Shown here piece after piece: positions 14,735 through 19,455 of a DNA stretch of 19,455 bases. Under the pieces are notes generated by a model. The model did no database searches and was not told the origin of the DNA. It was given only the letters and a program-made list of their open reading frames with translations. Both the position numbers and the translations under genes were made by a program. Within the stretch, counting starts at the first letter, position 1; every line of letters begins with the position of its first letter. This DNA is from H111-94 sp034436045. GTDB taxonomy: Bacteria > Chloroflexota > Ktedonobacteria > Ktedonobacterales > Ktedonobacteraceae. The stretch is from contig DAOTVZ010000263.1 of NCBI GenBank assembly GCA_034436045.1, forward strand, positions 1-19,455, given 5' to 3'.

Positions 14735-14763
14735 TTGACAATATCTCATCGGTCTGATACGTT
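14735..14763 (+). promoter_or_regulatory. Promoter of the first S51-like gene
   Basis: TTGACA (14735-14740) with a 17-bp spacer and TACGTT (14758-14763). Good -35, weak -10. The divergent arrangement with the mftB promoter would allow one regulator to control both. Confidence 0.5.
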
Positions 14764-14802
14764 TGCTTTAAGTATCTCATCTGTATATTTTTGTAGAGTT
14801 GT

Positions 14803-14824
14803 GGACGGCCAGGGAAGGCCGTCC
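14803..14824 (+). promoter_or_regulatory. Leader hairpin before the first S51-like gene
   Basis: GGACGGCC and GGCCGTCC form a perfect 8-bp GC-rich stem around AGGGAA, 31 bp before ATG 14856. It lies inside the predicted 5' leader, just ahead of the ribosome-binding region. No T-tract follows, so it is more likely a stability or translation element than a terminator. Confidence 0.5.
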
Positions 14825-14855
14825 TGACACGCAGAAGAGGAGCTACGAGGCAATC

Positions 14856-15563
14856 ATGGCGGGTTATCTTTTTCTAGCTGGCGGCGCTGAATTTCAGGGC
14901 GTTATGCAGCAGCCGGACCTGCGTGCGATAGAGCTGGCAGGTGGCTTGAATGTGCCGATTAGCGTCTTGCCTACGGCGGTGGCGGCTGACCAGCGTTATC
15001 AGACAATGGGGTCACGGGCACGGCTCTGGTTTCGTGAACTGGGGGCTAAAAGAGTTGAGGTGCTGCCGGTGACGGACAAGCGTTCGGCCAACGATCCCTG
15101 GATGGCGAATTATATCAGCCAATCGCGCCTGATCTATTTGACGGATGGTTTTGTGACTTACGCGCATCGCACCTTGCAAGGAAGTGCCTGCCTGGAGGCG
15201 ATGCGCGATGCATATAAGAAAGGAGCGGTGCTGGCTGGTAGCGGGGCGGGAGCCATGCTGCTCTGCCAGTTTTATTTTGCGCCCGCTCAGCGCCAGATTG
15301 CCGCCGGTTGGGGCTTCTTGCCCAATACCTGCGTGCTACCACATCATGACCTCTTCGGTGTTGGCTGGGTAGAGAGATTGACGCGCGCCATCCCAGAGAT
15401 TGTGGTGTTGGGCATTGACCAACAGACCGCCATCGTCGATGACGGTGAAGCTGGCAGAAGGGTTGACTGGAGCATTTACGGGCAGGGAGGTGTGACGCTC
15501 TACCGTCATAATGTTCCCGTGCGCTACAATGTAGGGCAGCGCTTAATCGATAGTTTTAAATAG
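14856..15563 (+). CDS. S51/cyanophycinase-like protein lacking the catalytic serine (pseudoenzyme)
   Basis: A 235-residue class I glutamine-amidotransferase-like protein of the peptidase E/cyanophycinase (S51) superfamily. It shows YLFLAGGAEF at the N-terminus, ELAGGLNVPISVLPT, the nucleophile-elbow region AGSGAGAMLLCQFYF, PNTCVLPHHDLFG (catalytic His region) and GIDQQTAIVDDG. In active members the elbow is GSSAGA with the second Ser as nucleophile. Here residue 130 is Gly (codon GGG, 15243-15245), whereas the paralogue at 16009 has Ser at the aligned position. Hydrolysis by the usual mechanism is therefore not expected. It may act as a partner or regulator of the active paralogue, or bind a peptide. 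ATG 14856 sits after ACGAGG; an in-frame ATG at 14799 looks like leader. It is divergent from mftB. Confidence 0.82.
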   Translation: MAGYLFLAGGAEFQGVMQQPDLRAIELAGGLNVPISVLPTAVAADQRYQTMGSRARLWFRELGAKRVEVLPVTDKRSANDPWMANYISQSRLIYLTDGFVTYAHRTLQGSACLEAMRDAYKKGAVLAGSGAGAMLLCQFYFAPAQRQIAAGWGFLPNTCVLPHHDLFGVGWVERLTRAIPEIVVLGIDQQTAIVDDGEAGRRVDWSIYGQGGVTLYRHNVPVRYNVGQRLIDSFK

Positions 15564-15571
15564 GGCTGGGA

Positions 15572-15978
15572 TTATGAATTTTTTCCCCCGAAACCGGCAC
15601 TGGCCTCATCCCGTAGGGGCGTGATGAATCACGCCCTGAGAGGGGCCTGACGGGCGAGCGGGGCGTGTTTGATTATGGCCTGAGAGGGCTAACGGGTGAG
15701 CGGGGCGTGTTTGATTATGGCCTGAGAGGCTAACGGGCGAGCGGTGTATGATTTATCACGCCCTGAGAGGAGCCTAACGGGTGAGCGGGGCGTGTTTGAT
15801 TATGGCCTGAGAGGAGCCTGACGGGCGAGCGGGGCGTGATGAATCACGCCCTGAGAGGAGCCTGACGGGCGAGCGGGGCGTGTTTGATTATGGCCTGAGA
15901 GGGGCCTGACGGGCGAGCGGGGCGTGATGAATCACGCCCCTACGAGATCGCCGATTTCGATGGTTAAAATTTATTATC
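15572..15978. repeat. MITE-like palindromic repeat, copy 2, expanded into a tandem array
   Basis: The outer edges match copy 1: ATGAATTTTTT and CATCCCGTAGGGGCGTGAT on the left, GGTTAAAATTTATTAT on the right. Between them are seven units starting at 15616, 15660, 15702, 15743, 15787, 15831 and 15875 (44, 42, 41, 44, 44, 44 and 44 bp), plus a partial eighth at 15919. Each unit begins GGGGCGTG (unit 4 GGTGTATG), has a core of either GATGAATCACGCC or TTTGATTATGGCC type, then CTGAGAGG, CTGACGGGCGAGC or close variants. The 445-bp gap between the two S51 genes is otherwise empty of genes. Confidence 0.9.
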
Positions 15979-16008
15979 CCATCCGTGTGGGATTGATGGA
16001 AGAACTTT

Positions 16009-16716
16009 ATGACGGGCTATCTTGTCTTAGAAGGCGGGGCCGAGTTCGGTGGACGCATGGCCGAACCTGACCTTCGCGCGCTGGTGCTGGCGGGTGGCTT
16101 CGATGCTCCTGTACGCATTATTCCCACAGCCGCTGCCCCCGACAACAATCATCGACGAGCCGGAAACAATGGCGTCAACTGGTTTCGCTCGCTGGGCGCA
16201 ACCAACGTTGCGTCTTTGCCTCTGGTTGATCGTGCTTCCGCGAACGATCCGGTCATCGTCGCGCAACTCCGTCAGGCACACCTGATCTACATGCTCGGCG
16301 GTTTTACAGGGTATCTGGGCGAGACATTGGCGAACAGTGCCAGCTATCAGGCTATGTGCGAGGCATACGAGGCGGGCGCGGTGATTGCCGGTAGCAGCGC
16401 GGGTGCGATGGTGATGTGCCAGTATTACTTTGACCCTTCACAGCGGCGTATCGTGCAAGGATTGAACTTCGTTCCCAATGCCTGTGTGCTTCCCCATCAC
16501 GACACTTTTGGCAAAGGCTGGGCACACAATCTCTCCCAACTATTGCCAGAGGCCGTGCTGCTCGGCATCGACGAGCGTACCGGCATGATCGACGACGGTA
16601 GCGCGGGCCACCGGACAGGCTGGCACGTTTATGGCCAGGGCGATGTAACCATCTATCGTCATGGTAAAGCTACCGTGTATCCGGCGGGAACGGAGTTTGT
16701 AGATGCATTTGCATGA
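16009..16716 (+). CDS. S51/cyanophycinase-like serine hydrolase, active-site motif intact
   Basis: A 235-residue protein, exactly the length of the paralogue at 14856 and aligning to it without gaps. It begins MTGYLVLEGGAEFGGRM, then LVLAGGFDAPVRIIPT, with the elbow AGSSAGAMVMCQYYF whose second Ser (S130, codon AGC 16396-16398) is the expected nucleophile. PNACVLPHHDTFG holds the His region, and GIDERTGMIDDG follows. The superfamily cleaves unusual acidic peptides: peptidase E acts on Asp-X dipeptides and cyanophycinase on poly-Asp-Arg. The substrate here is unknown, and no cyanophycin synthetase is in the window. ATG 16009 is preceded by GATGGAAGAAC, a usable ribosome site. It is separated from its paralogue only by the repeat array, so the pair probably arose by tandem duplication. 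Confidence 0.83.
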   Translation: MTGYLVLEGGAEFGGRMAEPDLRALVLAGGFDAPVRIIPTAAAPDNNHRRAGNNGVNWFRSLGATNVASLPLVDRASANDPVIVAQLRQAHLIYMLGGFTGYLGETLANSASYQAMCEAYEAGAVIAGSSAGAMVMCQYYFDPSQRRIVQGLNFVPNACVLPHHDTFGKGWAHNLSQLLPEAVLLGIDERTGMIDDGSAGHRTGWHVYGQGDVTIYRHGKATVYPAGTEFVDAFA

Positions 16717-16736
16717 TCTGGTGTTGTTCCCTTAAT

Positions 16737-16824
16737 CCTCTATAGGGGCCGATTTATCGCATCCGCGTAGCAGAAGTTGACGGGCAATGGGGTACGTAGA
16801 CGTGGTAAACCGGCCCTACAGAGG
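16737..16824. repeat. Imperfect inverted repeat between the S51 gene and nadB
   Basis: CCTCTATAGGGGCCGATTTAT (16737-16757) is the near complement of GGTAAACCGGCCCTACAGAGG (16804-16824). The outer GTAGGG-type ends resemble those of the two larger palindromic repeats, so it may belong to the same or a related miniature family. It could also terminate the S51 transcript. Confidence 0.65.
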
Positions 16825-16835
16825 ACAAAAACCCC

Positions 16836-16864
16836 TTGTTTTTAGCACATTTCCCTGGTATACT
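16836..16864 (+). promoter_or_regulatory. Promoter of the nadB-nadC operon
   Basis: TTGTTT (16836-16841), a 17-bp spacer and TATACT (16859-16864). Transcription would start near 16871, so all three operator palindromes lie at or just after the start site, a position fit for repression. Confidence 0.6.
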
Positions 16865-16876
16865 TCCACATAAAGG

Positions 16877-16959
16877 TTAGTGTGAAGAGTACACCTTTTC
16901 TTTTTTGTCTGCCATGTAAGTGTATTTTGTACACTTAGTTAGTGTGGAAAGTACACTAA
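16877..16959 (+). promoter_or_regulatory. Three operator-like palindromes upstream of nadB
   Basis: Three sites share the pattern TTAGTGT-N7-ACACTAA. Site 1 at 16877-16897 has a good left arm and an imperfect right arm (ACACCTT). Site 2 at 16917-16937 is TAAGTGT/ACACTTA, perfect, extendable to 8-bp arms around TTTTG. Site 3 at 16939-16959 is TTAGTGT/ACACTAA, perfect. Centres are 40 and 22 bp apart, close to four and two helical turns. This suggests cooperative dimers of a NAD-pathway repressor. The regulator's identity (NrtR, NiaR or other) cannot be told from the sites alone. Confidence 0.75.
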
Positions 16960-16977
16960 TGCAAGGGAGAAGCCGAC

Positions 16978-18663
16978 ATGGGACAATCTCAAAGAGGCCA
17001 TACCGAGTTTGATGTGGTGATCGTGGGGAGCGGCATCGCGGGCCTTTCGACCGCGTTACGTCTGCCGGAGGGGATGCGGGTGGCCTTGTTTACGAAGGGC
17101 CAGCTTGGCGAGAGCAACACGCGCTATGCTCAGGGCGGCATCGCGGTTGCGGTCGGCGAGGATGACAGCCCCCAACTGCATTTTCAGGATACGCTGGCGG
17201 CGGGTGCGGGCCTGTGCGATGCGGAGGCAGTGCGCGTGCTGGTAGAAGAAGGCCCGGCTGCGGTACACTGGTTGATGCAGATGGGCGTGCAGTTTGATCA
17301 CGTGCCACCGGGCGAGCAGGCCACACACGCGACGGTGGAGGGTCTGCTGCTCGGACGAGAGGCGGCACACTCGCGCTGGCGAGTGTTACATGCTGGTGGC
17401 GATGCCACCGGGGCGGCCATTGAGCAGGCGCTAGTCAAAGCCGTGCGTGAGCGTACCTCGATTACGCTGTATGAGGAGAGTTTTGTACAGCGCTTGCTGG
17501 TTGAGCAGGATGTTTGTTGTGGCGTTGAGGCATTATTGCCCGATGGACACGTGTGGCAGGTACGCGCACCGGCAACCGTCCTGGCGAGCGGCGGCGCGGG
17601 CAATCTCTGGTTACGCACCTCGAATCCGCTCGGAGCCACTGCTGATGGTCTGGCGCTGGCCTGGGAGGCGGGCGCGGCCCTGAGCGACCTTGAGTTTATG
17701 CAGTTTCATCCGACTGTGCTAGTGACTGATGATGGCTCACATCTGATCTCCGAGGCAGTGCGCGGTGAAGGGGCCTATCTGCGCAATCATGCCGGTGAAC
17801 GCTTCATGCCGCACTATAGCCCGCAAGCTGAACTGGCCCCACGCGATGTCGTGGCGCGCTCTATCCTTAGCGAGATGTTGCGTGAGCGGGTAGGATACGA
17901 ATACCTTGATCTACGTCACCTGCCTGCCGAGAAGATGCATGCGCGTTTCCCCACCATCTCTGCCATTTGTCGCCGTCATGGCCTTGATCTCACCAGCGAT
18001 CTCCTGCCTGTTGCCCCTGCTGCCCACTATTGCATGGGTGGTGTGATGGTCGATACCTGGGGTCGCACGACGCGCGCCGGACTCTATGCCGTCGGTGAAG
18101 TCTCCTGTACAGGAGTGCATGGTGCGAATCGACTGGCAAGCAACTCCTTATTAGAGGGGTTGGTCTACGGGTTGCGCGTAGCCGATAGCTTGAGTGGTAC
18201 GCGGTCGATGCCGTCGTTTACACAGCATGCTCGTAGTATCGTAGCAATTCCCTATCAAATTTCTTTTAAACATGATAGATCGTCCTGTAGTGCAGATGAG
18301 CAAATTATACAGCAAATCCGGCACACACTCAGAGAAGTGATGTGGCAGGATGTCTCGTTGATTCGTGAGGAGCAGGGCTTGCGGAGCGCTTTGGCTACCG
18401 TCCATGCCTTGTATGAGCAACTGTCTGGTAGCAAACACGAGCAAGCAGTGCATTCCTGGTCTTACGAACGTGCTGTGCGTGCGCAAGAAACCATTAATAT
18501 GCTGCATACGGCTGAACTGGTGATTATCGCAGCGTTGCAGCGCCGCGAGAGTCGTGGCAGTCATTGGCGTAGCGACTATCAGGAGAGCGATGAGCGGTTA
18601 GCGCATCTGCACTATGTCTTGCAACCTGTGCAGGAAGCTAGCGAGGTGATGGCGCATGTATAG
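16978..18663 (+). CDS. nadB: L-aspartate oxidase NadB
   Basis: A 561-residue FAD enzyme that oxidises L-aspartate to iminoaspartate, the first step of de novo NAD synthesis; NadA then makes quinolinate. The Rossmann FAD motif is VVIVGSGIAGLSTALRL (residues 12-28). It is followed by SNTRYAQGGIAVA, HSRWRVLHAGGDATG, EFMQFHPTVL, EAVRGEGAYLRN, HYCMGGVMVDTWGRTTRAGLYAVGE and GANRLASNSLLEGLVYG, all diagnostic of NadB/succinate dehydrogenase flavoproteins. GANRLASNS with the missing covalent-FAD His context favours NadB. The helical C-terminal region is present, so it is full length. AGGGAGA lies 8-9 bp before ATG 16978. It overlaps nadC by 8 bp and is preceded by three operator-like palindromes. Confidence 0.95.
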   Translation: MGQSQRGHTEFDVVIVGSGIAGLSTALRLPEGMRVALFTKGQLGESNTRYAQGGIAVAVGEDDSPQLHFQDTLAAGAGLCDAEAVRVLVEEGPAAVHWLMQMGVQFDHVPPGEQATHATVEGLLLGREAAHSRWRVLHAGGDATGAAIEQALVKAVRERTSITLYEESFVQRLLVEQDVCCGVEALLPDGHVWQVRAPATVLASGGAGNLWLRTSNPLGATADGLALAWEAGAALSDLEFMQFHPTVLVTDDGSHLISEAVRGEGAYLRNHAGERFMPHYSPQAELAPRDVVARSILSEMLRERVGYEYLDLRHLPAEKMHARFPTISAICRRHGLDLTSDLLPVAPAAHYCMGGVMVDTWGRTTRAGLYAVGEVSCTGVHGANRLASNSLLEGLVYGLRVADSLSGTRSMPSFTQHARSIVAIPYQISFKHDRSSCSADEQIIQQIRHTLREVMWQDVSLIREEQGLRSALATVHALYEQLSGSKHEQAVHSWSYERAVRAQETINMLHTAELVIIAALQRRESRGSHWRSDYQESDERLAHLHYVLQPVQEASEVMAHV

Positions 18664-19455
18664 AGTACCGACTGAACTGATCAGAGCAGCGCTGGAAGAG
18701 GATGGGGCGTGGAACGATATTACCACACTCAGCACGGTGCCGGAGCAGGAACTGGCGGAGGCGCATATTGTTACGCGGCGCGAGGGCGTGATTGCTGGTC
18801 TGATGGTCGCGGCTGAGGTGTTCCGCACCTTCGACGCGCGCGTGCAGGTCGAGATGCTGGTGGCGGAGGGCAGTCATGTTGGTCCCAACGCGGTACTGGC
18901 CCATATCAGTGGCCCGGCGCGCTCCATCCTGAGCGCCGAGCGCGTGGCGCTGAACTTTCTAGGACATCTCTCCGGTATTGCCACACAGACCAATCGCTGT
19001 GTGCGCGCGCTCGAAGGTACACGTGCGCGTATGCTGGATACACGCAAGACGACGCCGGGGCTACGCGCGCTGGAGAAGGCAGCGGTACAACTGGGTGGCG
19101 GACAAAACCACCGTTTTGGCCTGCATGACGGTGTGCTGATAAAGGACAATCATATCAAAGCGGCGGGAGGCGTGGCGCAGGCGGTGCGAGCGGCGCGTGT
19201 ACAGGCACCACACCTGCTCAAAATTGAGGTTGAGTGCGAGACGCTGACCGACGTGCGCGAAGCGTTAGAGGCGCAGGCCGATGTGATTCTGCTGGATAAC
19301 ATGGACATTGCCACCATGCGCTCTGCGGTCGAACTTATTCGCGGGCAAGCCCCGCGTGTGTTGATTGAAGCTTCCGGCAATATTGGTACTGACCCCGCGA
19401 AATTAGCCGCCGTGGCCGCGACCGGCGTAGATTTCATCTCATCCGGTGCCTTAAC
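18656..19455 (+). CDS. nadC: Quinolinate phosphoribosyltransferase NadC (3' end beyond window)
   Basis: Begins MYRVPTELIRAALEEDGAWNDITT at ATG 18656, 8 bp inside the end of nadB, with GAGGTGAT upstream, and stays open to the window edge (266 codons). It converts quinolinate and PRPP to nicotinate mononucleotide with loss of CO2. Signatures are ITTLST, ILSAERVALNFLGHLSGIAT, the active-site block MLDTRKTTPGLR, the following GGGQNHRFGLHDGVLIKDNH with the basic substrate-binding residues, KIEVEC and VILLDNMD, then EASGNI near the end. The family is usually about 280-290 residues, so only some 15-25 residues are missing. The overlap indicates coupled translation with nadB; nadA is not in the window. 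Confidence 0.95.
   Translation, partial: MYRVPTELIRAALEEDGAWNDITTLSTVPEQELAEAHIVTRREGVIAGLMVAAEVFRTFDARVQVEMLVAEGSHVGPNAVLAHISGPARSILSAERVALNFLGHLSGIATQTNRCVRALEGTRARMLDTRKTTPGLRALEKAAVQLGGGQNHRFGLHDGVLIKDNHIKAAGGVAQAVRAARVQAPHLLKIEVECETLTDVREALEAQADVILLDNMDIATMRSAVELIRGQAPRVLIEASGNIGTDPAKLAAVAATGVDFISSGAL

Noticed and set aside
14632..14855. Possible mftA precursor gene upstream of mftB
   Set aside because: The short ATG-initiated frames read by eye (for example one of 19 codons starting MRYLKQTYQT) lack the Cys-Gly-Val-Tyr type tail, so none is called.
15616..15943. CRISPR-like array
   Set aside because: The 41-44-bp units repeat end to end with only small variation. There are no unique spacers between constant repeats and no cas genes nearby, so it is a tandem repeat, not CRISPR.
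16009..16716. Cyanophycinase acting on cyanophycin
   Set aside because: The superfamily match is good, but no cyanophycin synthetase is present and the substrate cannot be inferred, so only the S51-like level is claimed.
17298..17639. Minus-strand ORFs inside nadB
   Set aside because: They are low-complexity shadows of GC-rich nadB codons, and nadB is unambiguous on the plus strand.

Overview
The window most likely comes from a chromosome of the phylum Chloroflexota, with class Ktedonobacteria as the best guess. This is an inference from moderate GC, a dense layer of decayed insertion sequences, an F420-type luciferase-like oxidoreductase, a malyl-CoA-lyase-like enzyme and mycofactocin (mft) genes. 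No rRNA or other phylogenetic marker is present to settle it.

Layout. (1) 1-3500 is a mobile-element graveyard: a frameshifted IS110-family tail, an IS630-family remnant with an in-frame amber codon, a frameshifted IS3-family orfA/orfB pair, a 27-bp perfect inverted repeat, and a truncated, twice-frameshifted tyrosine recombinase. The recombinase ends 109 bp from the 3' end of a tRNA-Leu(CAG) gene, the geometry of an element integrated at a tRNA. (2) 3840-6701 is a polyphosphate-type module: a Ppx/GppA phosphatase fused to the first half of a CHAD domain, a translationally coupled gene carrying the second CHAD half, and a separate HD-like protein whose HD dyad reads HN. (3) 6762-9745 holds an LLM oxidoreductase, a small ORF and a DUF402 protein on the minus strand, then a CitE/malyl-CoA-lyase-like gene on the plus strand. 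(4) 9817-14631 is a mycofactocin locus. A GxGYxYP-domain protein is coupled by an ATGA overlap to an MftF-type glycosyltransferase. Converging on them is an mftB-mftC operon encoding the precursor-peptide chaperone and the radical SAM maturase. mftA, mftD and mftE were not found. (5) 14856-16716 contains two S51/cyanophycinase-like proteins of identical length; the first has lost its nucleophilic serine. (6) 16978-19455 is the NAD de novo operon nadB-nadC behind three phased operator-like palindromes; nadC runs off the window.

Two copies of a MITE-like palindromic repeat bracket mftC-mftB-S51a in direct orientation. The second copy has expanded into a tandem array of seven ~44-bp units plus a partial eighth.

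The genes with the strongest functional links are mftB/mftC/mftF, which make and glycosylate the redox cofactor mycofactocin; the Ppx/CHAD/HD set, for polyphosphate or (p)ppGpp-type metabolism; and nadB/nadC, for quinolinate synthesis and use. The most unusual features are the GxGYxYP-mftF coupling, the active/inactive S51 pair next to the mft genes, and the CHAD domain split over two coupled genes.
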